Origin: Paenibacillus baekrokdamisoli
GTDB lineage: Bacteria > Bacillota > Bacilli > Paenibacillales > Paenibacillaceae
DNA: 64,000 nucleotides
Direction: 5' to 3'
Assembly: GCF_003945345.1 (NCBI RefSeq)
Contig: NZ_AP019308.1
Span: 1-64,000 of the forward strand
Shown here: one piece after another, positions 37,481-45,252 of the stretch
Position numbering within the stretch: the stretch's first letter is position 1
How the letters are laid out: every line of letters begins with the position of its first letter
Translations under genes and position numbers: made by a program
Notes under the pieces: model-generated
The model's database searches: none
Told to the model about the DNA's origin: nothing
The model's input: the letters and a program-made list of their open reading frames with translations, nothing else

Positions 37481-37512
37481 TTTGTTTCGGTCTGATAAAG
37501 TCATCCAAATCC

Positions 37513-37570
37513 ACAAAACAAATAAGCCTTTGGTCATGACCACTTGACCATGTGGGCTTATTTGTTTTGT
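37513..37570 (+). terminator. Strong terminator after the membrane/metal operon
   Basis: ACAAAACAAATAAGCC (37513-37528) is mirrored by GGGCTTATTTGTTTTGT (37554-37570). The stem exceeds 15 pairs, with a secondary hairpin TGGTCA/TGACCA inside the loop. A T-rich arm follows on either strand, so it can act bidirectionally. Confidence 0.9.
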
Positions 37571-37714
37571 AATTCTAGTTTGATTGTTGGAACTATCACG
37601 AGTAAGAATTTTGCTATTCCGTTTAAGTTGATGTTAGACTTAATAGATGAGTAAGCATCAAGGGTTGGCTGAAGTAATGTTGGACAATTCGCATCCTGTA
37701 AGGAGGTCACGGTT

Positions 37715-38281
37715 ATGTCTATCGTCCCGAGCTTATTGAATTATAATAAACAATTCGTAGAAGAGAAACGATACGAGGATTATCTAACGGACAAATTTCC
37801 GGATAAAAAGGTAGCAATATTGACTTGCATGGATGCGCGACTAAGTGAACTGCTCCCAAAGGCTTTGGGCTTTAAGAATGGCGATGCAAAATTCATTAAA
37901 AATGCCGGAGCGATATTAACTCAGCCCTTTGGCAGCGCAATGCGAAGTATTTTGGTAGCCGTCTATGAACTGGAAGCGCGCGAAGTTATTGTGATCGGCC
38001 ACCTCGGCTGCGGCATGACAGAGATCGATCCGAAGAGAATGGTTAGCAAGTTTATTGAGCACGGCATCGATCCTTTAGCGATAGAAACACTTGAAAATTC
38101 CGGGATTCGTATGGATAGGTTTTTGCGCGGCTTTGACCGTGCGGAGGAAGGCGTCATGCACAGTGTTAAGATGATCCGAAGGCATCCGCTTTTCCCGAAG
38201 GCAATCCCCGTTCATGGCTTTGTCATGGACCCGGAGACCGGAGCGATAGATGTCATTGTCGAGGACTATAGAGAACACTGA
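37715..38281 (+). CDS. Beta-class carbonic anhydrase
   Basis: 188 residues, ATG behind TAAGGAGGT. Zinc ligands are Cys38, His96 and Cys99 (LTCMDARL; IGHLGCGM) with the Asp40-Arg42 dyad, as in beta-carbonic anhydrases. It interconverts CO2 and bicarbonate in the cytoplasm. It belongs to the short prokaryotic clade with NAGAILTQPFGSAMRSI. It is monocistronic: a repeat element begins within its last codons, so the stop TGA is part of the repeat, and a terminator-like hairpin follows. Confidence 0.93.
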   Translation: MSIVPSLLNYNKQFVEEKRYEDYLTDKFPDKKVAILTCMDARLSELLPKALGFKNGDAKFIKNAGAILTQPFGSAMRSILVAVYELEAREVIVIGHLGCGMTEIDPKRMVSKFIEHGIDPLAIETLENSGIRMDRFLRGFDRAEEGVMHSVKMIRRHPLFPKAIPVHGFVMDPETGAIDVIVEDYREH

Positions 38282-38440
38282 GCCGCTGCACAGATGGAAT
38301 GTTCTTCCGATCGCTGTTGAGCCCGGATTTCTTATTTTGTCCCCTGATAAGGGGGAAATCCGGTCTCAAAGGCGAACGCTGACGCTTCTCCAGAATCATC
38401 CATCTGCTCCGCTCACTTGTTATATCTTTAGTTCAACTTA
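38279..38440 (-). repeat. Structured intergenic repeat, copy 3 (minus orientation)
   Basis: Nearly base-identical to copy 2 over about 160 bases (outer arms CAGATGGA 38290-38297 and TCCATCTG 38399-38406). It keeps the right-end AGTTCAACTT (38431-38440) but lacks the left AAGTTGAACT because it abuts the carbonic anhydrase stop codon. Confidence 0.88.
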
Positions 38441-38458
38441 TCTAGCCATTGCAAGTCA

Positions 38459-38497
38459 AGAGGGCACCTCCATTCACATATGGGGTGCCCTTAAATT
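38459..38497 (+). terminator. Terminator-like hairpin between repeat copies 3 and 4
   Basis: AGGGCACC (38461-38468) pairs with GGTGCCCT (38484-38491), followed by TAAATTT. It probably ends the carbonic anhydrase transcript after the repeat. Confidence 0.6.
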
Positions 38498-38564
38498 TGG
38501 TCAAAAGTCGATTTGTAAAGTTTATGGTAAGATAAAAGTTACAAAAAATAGGGGCTCTAAACTA

Positions 38565-38740
38565 TAATTAGTGTTTGCCATCACGAAAAAACATAAGCGA
38601 AGCGGACGGAATCGTTCTGAAGAAGCGATAGCGTTCGCCTTTGTCTCCTTATTTCTACCCCTAAAGGGATAGAATCAAGAAATATGGAGACAACAGCGAC
38701 CCTTAAGAATGATCCGTCCGCGCAGCGGGCTTTTACGCAC
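38565..38740 (+). repeat. Structured intergenic repeat, copy 4 (plus orientation)
   Basis: Core 38602-38721 matches copy 1 with outer arms GCGGACGG/CCGTCCGC and inner arms TTTGTCTCC/GGAGACAA. The left flank TTGCCATCACGAA is shared with copy 5, so the conserved unit extends beyond the hairpin. Copies 3 and 4 face each other across about 160 bases. Confidence 0.88.
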
Positions 38741-38791
38741 CATGTTTATCAAGCACTTATTTTAGTGTTGAGCCAAAATAGGAGTGAAAAA

Positions 38792-39556
38792 ATGAACTTC
38801 GTGTTTGATTTGGATGGTACAATTTGTTTTAAAGGGAAGCCGGTAACAGAAAAAATAGGAGCTGCATTAGAAATGCTTCAATCGAAAGGGCACTCTATTA
38901 TATTTGCTTCTGCAAGACCCATTCGTGATATGCTGCCTGTGTTGGACCAGCGGTTTCATACTTACACAATGATTGGAGGTAATGGGTCACTTATCTCACT
39001 AAATGGTGAATTGAAATATTCCACTTCATTTTCTGGCGATCAAATGACTGCCATTACAACCCTTTTGAATGAATTTGAAGCTGCATACCTAATAGATGGC
39101 GAGTGGGATTATTCGTATACAGGTTCGCAAGACCATCCGATTCTAAATAATGTTGACCCTGCAAGATTAGCAAAAATGGTCCCTCTACATACTCATAAGT
39201 CTATTGTTAAGGTATTAATTTTGAGTGCTGCTAACATGGAAGAATTGGCTGAGAGAATAGCTGGGCTCGATGTAGTCGTTCATAAGCACAAAAATGAAAA
39301 TGTACTTGATATTAGTCCAAAAGATATTCATAAGTGGGAGGCGTTAAGAAAACTAAGTATTGAAAGTGGGAATTACATCGCATTTGGTAATGATGCCAAC
39401 GATATGACAATGTTTATGAATGCAAAGCATTCCGTGATGATTGGACATCACGAAGAACTGGCAAAACATGCCACAGAATCTATTTCATTAGGAGAAAACA
39501 TTGAAGATAGGATAGTTGAAAAGCTAAATCAGCTAGCTAAAGTATATGCTTTATAA
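38792..39556 (+). CDS. HAD-superfamily (Cof-like, IIB) phosphatase
   Basis: Start set at ATG 38792 with AGGAG upstream, 254 residues; an in-frame ATG at 38684 lies inside the repeat and is unlikely. Motif I is DLDGT with nucleophile Asp6 and Asp8, motif II is ASARPIRD near 40, and motif IV is FGNDANDMTMF near 202. The cap insertion is of the IIB type. It is a cytoplasmic phosphatase acting on a sugar phosphate or similar small molecule. The substrate cannot be assigned. It stands alone apart from a small membrane protein gene 42 bases downstream. Confidence 0.88.
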   Translation: MNFVFDLDGTICFKGKPVTEKIGAALEMLQSKGHSIIFASARPIRDMLPVLDQRFHTYTMIGGNGSLISLNGELKYSTSFSGDQMTAITTLLNEFEAAYLIDGEWDYSYTGSQDHPILNNVDPARLAKMVPLHTHKSIVKVLILSAANMEELAERIAGLDVVVHKHKNENVLDISPKDIHKWEALRKLSIESGNYIAFGNDANDMTMFMNAKHSVMIGHHEELAKHATESISLGENIEDRIVEKLNQLAKVYAL

Positions 39557-39597
39557 ATGGTGGCTAACAATAATTACCAAGGGATGGAGAGATATAT

Positions 39598-39759
39598 TTG
39601 AATTATGTTTATGCTTTACTAGTCGGAGTTTTGGGCGTCGTTTCTATATTCACTGGAGAAATAGTGACATATGTATTTCTAGGATTTATTTTATTAGCAC
39701 TAAATAACATTCACAAAGTATTACAAGACATATCGAAGAAAATGGATAGGAAAGACTGA
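39598..39759 (+). CDS. Small membrane protein, 53 residues
   Basis: TTG start 39598 with GGAG at 39586-39589, eight bases away. Residues 4-36 contain two adjacent hydrophobic stretches (YALLVGVLGVVSIFTG, VTYVFLGFILLAL), and a charged tail KVLQDISKKMDRKD follows. The pattern resembles short phage-holin-like or two-helix stress proteins, but no family is recognised. It may be co-transcribed with the HAD gene. Confidence 0.6.
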   Translation: MNYVYALLVGVLGVVSIFTGEIVTYVFLGFILLALNNIHKVLQDISKKMDRKD

Positions 39760-39832
39760 AGAACCTGCTTGGCCGGAAGTGGCTAATGGTTAAGCTAGAA
39801 AAACGGAAAATGAGAACCATATACGTTTAATT

Positions 39833-39869
39833 AAGAAGGCTGCTGATATTGTTCAGCTGCCTTCTTTGC
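39833..39869 (+). terminator. Terminator after the small membrane protein
   Basis: AAGAAGGCTGCTGA (39833-39846) pairs with TCAGCTGCCTTCTT (39853-39866) with one mismatch and a six-base loop, followed by TTGCG. The rest of the gap to 40048 shows no other signal I can support. Confidence 0.75.
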
Positions 39870-40047
39870 GTGCCAGCATGGTGCTATCTCGAATTCAGTC
39901 ATGTTGTACGTTTCCTCGTGAAGACCATGGCTAGTAAGGGCTTGGGTTAAATCGGATACCGGGAATGATAAGGTTATTGCAAACTAGGAACGCAGCTGAT
40001 AGATTAATGTCATCATCGCATATCTGGTTTCGAAAGGAGGGTCTTGT

Positions 40048-40185
40048 TTGCAAAGCCGAGTTACTATGCCAGCTAGGACATCAAACTTTTCGGACATGAT
40101 TGTGACCATACAGATGCGCTTTAGACTTTGGAGGTTATACTTGCGGCGAATCGATCTTCGATCGCAAACAGGAATACCATTGTAG
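40048..40185 (+). CDS. Possible 45-residue peptide upstream of the oxidoreductase
   Basis: TTG 40048 sits seven bases after a strong AAAGGAGG (40033-40040). The 45 codons give a basic peptide (FRLWRLYLRRIDLRSQ) ending 29 bases before the next gene's ATG. No homology is recognised and composition gives no further support, so it may be a leader peptide, a remnant or chance. Confidence 0.25.
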   Translation: MQSRVTMPARTSNFSDMIVTIQMRFRLWRLYLRRIDLRSQTGIPL

Positions 40186-40214
40186 TTTCGAAAAAATTAC
40201 AAGGAGGAGTAGCG

Positions 40215-41234
40215 ATGTCAATCATGCGATTTGCTGTAGTGGGAACCGGTTGGGTGGCGGGGGAGTATTTGAAAGCGATCGACGCTCGCAAGGATGCGGA
40301 GGTATATGCAGTTGTCAGTGCCCATAAGGAGCATGCTAAACAACGTCTTGAAGAGCTACAAATAGATGCTCGTGTTTTCGAGCGTTTCGAAGATGCGGTA
40401 AAGGATCCGCAAGTGGATGCCGTAGTCCTATGCTCTACACCCGGCATCCGTCCGGAACAAGCGGTCTTGGCCGCACGTCATGGAAAACACATCGTTTTTG
40501 AAAAACCGCTGGCTATGAATCGCAAGGGATTATGGGAGATCGCGCAGGCACTCGAAGCCAACCCGGTGCATACCATCGCCGGGTTTGTCCTCAGATGGAA
40601 CCCATCGTTCAGCAATACGAAAGCGCTGATCGAAGACGATGCGATTGGCCGGATATTTATGGCGCAAATCGATTACTGGCATAATATCGGTCCGCATTAT
40701 CCGCAGTATCGGTGGAGTAAGACAAAGGCGCTCGGTGGCAGTAGTATACTGTCAGCCGGTTGTCATGCGGTGGATGCTGTCCGCTATTTCGCAGGTGAAA
40801 TCGAAGAAGTGACAGCATACAGCTGTCGGACATGGGCGGATTCCGAATATGAGTTTGATTCTAACGTGATCGCCCTATTAAAGCTGAGAAACGGTGGGAT
40901 CGGTAAAGTATCGTCCTCGCTTGAATGCAAAACTACGTACAAGTTCAACATTCACCTGCTCGGGGAAAAAGGGGCGATCATGAACAACCAATTGTATAGC
41001 CACAAGCTGCCGGGACAGACAGAGTACGCTGTAATCCCTACGATCTTGCCGGACAGCGGTGATGTTTCGCACCATCCCTTCGCTGAGGAAATCGACGATT
41101 TCGTGCAAACCCTTCGGGGGCAGACCCCATCACGCTGTGATTTCTTTGATGCCATGCAAACGATGGAGGCTTGTTTTGCCATTGACGAATCGATTGAGAG
41201 CGGGCGGAAAATCACCTTGCCATTAGTAAGATAG
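40215..41234 (+). CDS. Gfo/Idh/MocA-family NAD(P)-dependent oxidoreductase
   Basis: Start at ATG 40215 with AAGGAGGAG (40201-40209), 339 residues. The Rossmann motif is VVGTGWVAGEYL near residue 8. The family signature EKPLAMN is near 98, and a GGSSILSAGCHAVDAVRYF segment near 176 carries the catalytic histidine. The C-terminal alpha/beta domain binds a sugar or cyclitol substrate. It is monocistronic, followed by a strong terminator. Substrate unknown. Confidence 0.9.
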   Translation: MSIMRFAVVGTGWVAGEYLKAIDARKDAEVYAVVSAHKEHAKQRLEELQIDARVFERFEDAVKDPQVDAVVLCSTPGIRPEQAVLAARHGKHIVFEKPLAMNRKGLWEIAQALEANPVHTIAGFVLRWNPSFSNTKALIEDDAIGRIFMAQIDYWHNIGPHYPQYRWSKTKALGGSSILSAGCHAVDAVRYFAGEIEEVTAYSCRTWADSEYEFDSNVIALLKLRNGGIGKVSSSLECKTTYKFNIHLLGEKGAIMNNQLYSHKLPGQTEYAVIPTILPDSGDVSHHPFAEEIDDFVQTLRGQTPSRCDFFDAMQTMEACFAIDESIESGRKITLPLVR

Positions 41235-41299
41235 TTGTGATCAATAGCAGCTGAAGCTAGAAACAAATAGAGAATGTTTAATAAAGGTCAACTCTTCAG

Positions 41300-41343
41300 A
41301 GGAGGCCACTGAAAATTATGGATTTTTTCAGTGGCCTCCTTTA
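41300..41343 (+). terminator. Strong terminator after the oxidoreductase gene
   Basis: AGGAGGCCACTGAAAA (41300-41315) pairs with TTTTTCAGTGGCCTCCT (41325-41341), then TTT. A long nearly perfect stem. Confidence 0.9.
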
Positions 41344-41384
41344 GAGTGCCCTTTTTTTCGCGTCTAATAAATGGCTCTCAATCA

Positions 41385-41500
41385 TTATCAGTGCTTGCCA
41401 TCACGAAGTGCCTAGCGGAGCGGACGGAATCGTTCTGAAGAAGCGATAGCGTTCGCCTAAGAATGATCCGTCCGCGCAGCGAGCTTCTACGCACAAGCGA
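41385..41500 (+). repeat. Structured intergenic repeat, copy 5 (inner hairpin deleted)
   Basis: Core 41420-41475 keeps both outer arms of copies 1 and 4, and GAAGAAGCGATAGCGTTCGCC, but the entire inner hairpin (about 60 bases) is missing, joining GTTCGCC directly to TAAGAATGATCC. The left flank TTGCCATCACGAAG is shared with copy 4. Confidence 0.88.
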
Positions 41501-41548
41501 GGCTCCAGCCTTGACGTACAAAAGCCGTTCCTTATACTCTTTCGTGTC

Positions 41549-41557
41549 CATACAATA
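41549..41557 (+). promoter_or_regulatory. Candidate sigma-K -10 element before the glycosyltransferase cluster
   Basis: CATACAATA matches the sigma-K -10 consensus CATAnnnTA and lies 74 bases upstream of the first gene of the cluster. No clear -35 AC was found at the usual distance, so this rests on one short motif plus the spore-related content of the cluster. Confidence 0.35.
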
Positions 41558-41630
41558 TGTTGTAAAAAGAAGGTTTTCACCTAATGGTAAATTTGGGTTG
41601 GCAATCCGTAAGAGTTAAGAGGTGATAACG

Positions 41631-42593
41631 ATGAAGAAACGTTTTAGACGCAAACAAAAACGGTCATTACCTGGCAAAGCGAACAGGATGAGCCGACCTT
41701 CAAATGGAAGCAAGCCACCCGGAAGAAGAGTTGGATTGGCAGGCTCTAAAAAACGGATAAAGCCACCCAAAAGGCAGACCTCCCGTTCTCTTTCTCAAAG
41801 GAGGAATATGCGGGGCATCATCAACGAAAAGGGCTACAAGAACAAGATCCTACCAATGGTCGCGCCAGTAGTCTCTGTTATTATTCCCGTCATGAATGAA
41901 AGGCGAACGATAGAACGAGTCATCCGTGAGGCTTCACGCCTTCACAGTCAGACAGAGGTCATTGTTGTAGCTAATGGTTCAACTGATGGATCAGTAGCTC
42001 TGGCCAAGCGGAGCGGCGCCCAGGTGATCGAATTCTTCAATGCGCTTGGTCATGATGTTGGCCGAACGATTGGTGCGGCTGCTGCTAGAGGACAGGTGCT
42101 GCTATTCATCGATGGAGACATGGTCATATCTGCGGAGAAACTAAGGCCATTCATTCATTCCGTACTCCATGACGGCGTTGACGTCGCATTGAATGATTAT
42201 TCTGGGCCTACGAATAAGAAGTTTGTTCATAGCGTTGTGCTCGCCAAGCATGCCCTGAATGCCCTGATGCAGCGTTCTGATTTAAAAGGTACATCCATGA
42301 CAGCAGTTCCGCATGCTGTGAGCAGACTTGCACTGGAAAAGATCGGTGCCGCAGCACTCTCTGTACCTCCGTTAGCCCACGCAAAGGCCATCCATCATGG
42401 GCTTGTTGTCAAAGCGGTCCAACACGTAAATGTCGGAAAATTAAATTTGCCACGGGTTGAACGAGAACGAACCCAGCCGTTAGAGATGCTTATTGTGGGT
42501 GATCATCTGGAAGCGATTGAATGGCTAACGGTGCAAACCGACAAGCGTGGAGGCTTCACAGATATGCTGCGAAAACGTGAGATGGCGAGGTGA
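41631..42593 (+). CDS. GT2 glycosyltransferase with Lys/Arg-rich N-terminal tail
   Basis: Start at ATG 41631 with AAGAGG at 41617-41622, 320 residues. Residues 1-60 are almost entirely K, R, S, P and G ([31 protein letters not shown]). The GT-A domain starts at [18 protein letters not shown] near 80, with nucleotide-binding ANGSTDGS and metal-binding FIDGDM near 160. Total catalytic length is about 240 residues without membrane helices. It is a cytoplasmic transferase that adds a sugar to an unknown acceptor. The next gene is a paralogue without the DxD motif. The tail type recurs in this cluster. Confidence 0.85.
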   Translation: MKKRFRRKQKRSLPGKANRMSRPSNGSKPPGRRVGLAGSKKRIKPPKRQTSRSLSQRRNMRGIINEKGYKNKILPMVAPVVSVIIPVMNERRTIERVIREASRLHSQTEVIVVANGSTDGSVALAKRSGAQVIEFFNALGHDVGRTIGAAAARGQVLLFIDGDMVISAEKLRPFIHSVLHDGVDVALNDYSGPTNKKFVHSVVLAKHALNALMQRSDLKGTSMTAVPHAVSRLALEKIGAAALSVPPLAHAKAIHHGLVVKAVQHVNVGKLNLPRVERERTQPLEMLIVGDHLEAIEWLTVQTDKRGGFTDMLRKREMAR

Positions 42594-42597
42594 TTCC

Positions 42598-43719
42598 ATG
42601 CGGTTGAGAAAAGTGAGGCGTACCCGTAAAACACGAAAGCGATCAGGCCGTATTTCCCGTTCTCGCCCCTCGCTAAGTCATCCTAAACGTCCAAAACGTC
42701 CAAAACGTCCTAAACGTCCTAAACGTCATATTGCCCCAGCTAGTAAACAGAATGCAGCTTATAGCGCTGGTATACATGATGCGAGAATTTTGCGGGAATC
42801 TGGATTTGTTATTGAACTCTCCCCTTCCTTGAAGCAACAGATTAATGAAAGCTGGACACACAGATACGGACAGGATCGGTCGTCTTTACTTACGCACAAA
42901 ATGATTGCTGAAGGCAAGCACTATGCACAAGGCTTTCTATCCGAGCTGAATTTACCCGAGCAGACATGGCTTCCTATTCCGATGAAGAAGGCAGCCGCTG
43001 CAATCGTGCTTACGGGGGATGGCATAAATCTGCTCGCGCTGAAGGAATTATTAAGGTTGCCGCTAGAGGAAATTATTGTGATGCTTGAGGGAGCGGATGA
43101 ACAGTGCTTCGCGGCTGTTCGAAGCTTGCCGGGCATTACGGTTGTTCATACGAAGGAGTCACTTGGTCAGGACGTTGGTCGTGCAGTTGGCACTAGGCTA
43201 ACGAGCGCGGAGACGATATTATTCACCAATGGAGCGGAAGCTGTACCCGCTGAGCAGCTAGCTCACTTATTAATAGCGATAGATAATAACGCGGATCTGG
43301 CATTAACGGATGGCAGCGAATCCGTGGGGCTTTTTCGAGAATGGGATGATCTCACGCGGGTGAAAGCTTTTATGAACTGGTCATTAGGTCGACCGGATTT
43401 GCTAGCTAATTCCGCAGCTGAGCTGCCTAACGCATGGTCGCGTAAAGGAATAAACCTTATCGGTACAGCAGCCCTATCTGTACCTCCTGTTGCACATCAA
43501 TTGGCGATTGAACATAAGTTAATCATTATGAGTTGTCCGGTCCCAGATGCGGTGCGTACCGTGAGTCGAAAAGGTCAGCTGCCCCCTAATACAGCAGTCA
43601 ATAAGCTTGAGGTCGGGGATCACATTGAAGCGCTAACGGCGGCAATGGGGCTGCGCGGCAGCAGACTTTCGTATCCAGACCGCGTCCGAACTCGGTTCCC
43701 CGATCGAGGAGGAACATGA
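42598..43719 (+). CDS. GT2-like protein lacking the DxD motif, with PKR repeats
   Basis: ATG 42598 follows GAGG four bases after the preceding stop; 373 residues. The N-terminus is basic and contains five PKR triplets encoded by 9-base tandem repeats (42683-42727). AAYSAGIHDARI then forms a short AxxxGxxxA element. The domain from about 140 is paralogous to the preceding enzyme: LGQDVGRAVGTRL against [24 protein letters not shown] against [11 protein letters not shown], and VGDHIEAL against VGDHLEAI. Where the neighbour has FIDGDM this protein has FTNGAEA, so metal-dependent catalysis is doubtful. It may be a regulatory or structural partner of the active enzyme. Confidence 0.75.
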   Translation: MRLRKVRRTRKTRKRSGRISRSRPSLSHPKRPKRPKRPKRPKRHIAPASKQNAAYSAGIHDARILRESGFVIELSPSLKQQINESWTHRYGQDRSSLLTHKMIAEGKHYAQGFLSELNLPEQTWLPIPMKKAAAAIVLTGDGINLLALKELLRLPLEEIIVMLEGADEQCFAAVRSLPGITVVHTKESLGQDVGRAVGTRLTSAETILFTNGAEAVPAEQLAHLLIAIDNNADLALTDGSESVGLFREWDDLTRVKAFMNWSLGRPDLLANSAAELPNAWSRKGINLIGTAALSVPPVAHQLAIEHKLIIMSCPVPDAVRTVSRKGQLPPNTAVNKLEVGDHIEALTAAMGLRGSRLSYPDRVRTRFPDRGGT

Positions 43720-44465
43720 GGAATCAAACGAGCATTATCCTTCCCAGCTATAACGGACTGGAGCTCCTCCAGCAATCCATAGGTGCCATTCGAATGTATA
43801 CAAATGAACAGGAAACACCATATGAACTTATCGTGGTCGATAACGGTTCGAATGATGGAAGCTGTGAGTGGTGTAGGATAGAGGGAATTACCTTTATATC
43901 GATGCCCACGAACAGCGGCTTTCCCCGCGCTTGTAATAAAGGCATGCGTCTTGCTGCAGGAGATAGTCTGCTGCTCTTGAATAACGATGTCACTGTGACA
44001 CATGGCTGGTTGTCAGAACTTACGGAAACGTTATTTAGCCAAGCGGAGATTGGATTGGTAGGTCCTGTTACGAACCATGCGAGTGGCAAGCAGCAGGTCT
44101 CCTACCCTTTTTCATCCCTCCAGGAATTTCATCGCATGGCTGCAGAAGTTCGCAGCAAGGTGGAGCTCGCTTCAGAGCCCGTCATGCGACTTATTGGCTT
44201 CTGCCTGTTGATTAAAAGAGAGGTATACGAGCGGATTGGCGAGCTTGATGAGAGGTTTACTCCTGGTCATTATGAGGATGATGATTACTGCTTGCGGGCA
44301 CGAATGCAGGGCTATAGCTTACAAATGTGTACGAATGTTTTTGTTCATCATGAAGGCAGCGTGAGCTTCAAACGGAGTAATCCTGAAGAGGTACAGCAGC
44401 TAATCGAACGTAACCGCCAACAATTTATTACCAAATGGCAGATAGATCCCGCATGTTTTATATAG
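43716..44465 (+). CDS. GT2 glycosyltransferase (rhamnosyltransferase-like)
   Basis: 249 residues, ATG overlapping the previous stop by four bases behind GAGGAGG. The GT-A fold is complete: TSIILPSYNGLELLQQSI at the start, VVDNGSNDGS near 45, LLLNNDVTV with the metal-binding aspartate near 88, and the acceptor-side motif GHYEDDDYCLRARMQGY near 187. It lacks the basic tail of its neighbours. The domain is closely similar in pattern to the GT2 at 46380. Acceptor and donor unknown; cytoplasmic. Confidence 0.9.
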   Translation: MRNQTSIILPSYNGLELLQQSIGAIRMYTNEQETPYELIVVDNGSNDGSCEWCRIEGITFISMPTNSGFPRACNKGMRLAAGDSLLLLNNDVTVTHGWLSELTETLFSQAEIGLVGPVTNHASGKQQVSYPFSSLQEFHRMAAEVRSKVELASEPVMRLIGFCLLIKREVYERIGELDERFTPGHYEDDDYCLRARMQGYSLQMCTNVFVHHEGSVSFKRSNPEEVQQLIERNRQQFITKWQIDPACFI

Positions 44466-44529
44466 AATTGCAGACTTATGACGAATATCATCTGTGATAA
44501 TGGAGCTTATGCTTAGGAGGTTATTTTTA

Positions 44530-45252
44530 GTGAAAGCTGTCATCTTGGCTGGTGGAACGGGTACGAGGCTGCTGCCTTTGACGAGATTGTTGAATAAGCA
44601 TTTACTGCCGGTTGGCAAACTCCCGATGATTTGCTACAGCCTCCAGAGTTTGAATGAAGCTGGCATATCTGATATTTTGCTGGTGACAGGACGGCAGGCC
44701 GCTGGTTCATTTATCCAATTTCTTGGAAGCGGATATGAATATGGCGTGTCACTCACTTACCGGATACAAGAGGAAGCTGGAGGCATTGCACAGGCGTTGG
44801 AGCTTGCCAAACCTTTTGTCGGCAATGATCAAAAGTTTGTCGTATTGCTAGGCGATAATTTATTCGAAGAGTCACTTAAACCGCATATTGATGCTTTTGA
44901 ACAGCAGCCAGAAGGGGCTATGGTGCTGCTTAAGCAGGTGCCGGATCCAGAACGCTATGGAGTACCGGTATTCGATGCAAACGGATATATTGAGCGCATT
45001 GATGAGAAGCCTGCTCATCCGCAAACGAATTATTGTGTAACGGGTATCTATATGTACGATACCTCTGTATTCACATACATTACGGAGCAAGCCCCTTCTA
45101 ATCGGGGAGAGCTTGAGATTACAGATGTCAATAATGCCTATGCAGGCAAAAGGAAATTGGCATTCAGTCATTTGCAGGGCTGGTGGACAGATGCCGGTAC
45201 TTTTGATTCGTTGCTTGAGGCTGCTGTGAAGCTAATGGGAGCTGCACCATGA
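44530..45252 (+). CDS. RmlA-like sugar-1-phosphate nucleotidyltransferase
   Basis: GTG start 44530 with AGGAGG at 44515-44520, 240 residues. The N-terminal motif KAVILAGGTGTRLLPLT with a following LNKHLLPVGKLPMI is the nucleotide-binding and sugar-phosphate site of glucose-1-phosphate thymidylyltransferases. LGDNLFEE near 112 is the metal aspartate. It is shorter than RmlA (about 290), lacking the C-terminal allosteric extension. It makes an activated NDP-sugar for the cluster's transferases; dTDP-glucose is likely but not proven. No RmlB or RmlC gene is present nearby. Confidence 0.88.
   Translation: MKAVILAGGTGTRLLPLTRLLNKHLLPVGKLPMICYSLQSLNEAGISDILLVTGRQAAGSFIQFLGSGYEYGVSLTYRIQEEAGGIAQALELAKPFVGNDQKFVVLLGDNLFEESLKPHIDAFEQQPEGAMVLLKQVPDPERYGVPVFDANGYIERIDEKPAHPQTNYCVTGIYMYDTSVFTYITEQAPSNRGELEITDVNNAYAGKRKLAFSHLQGWWTDAGTFDSLLEAAVKLMGAAP

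Noticed and set aside
38684..38791. N-terminal extension of the HAD phosphatase
   Set aside because: The extra 36 codons come from the structured repeat; the family starts directly before the DLDGT motif, matching ATG 38792.
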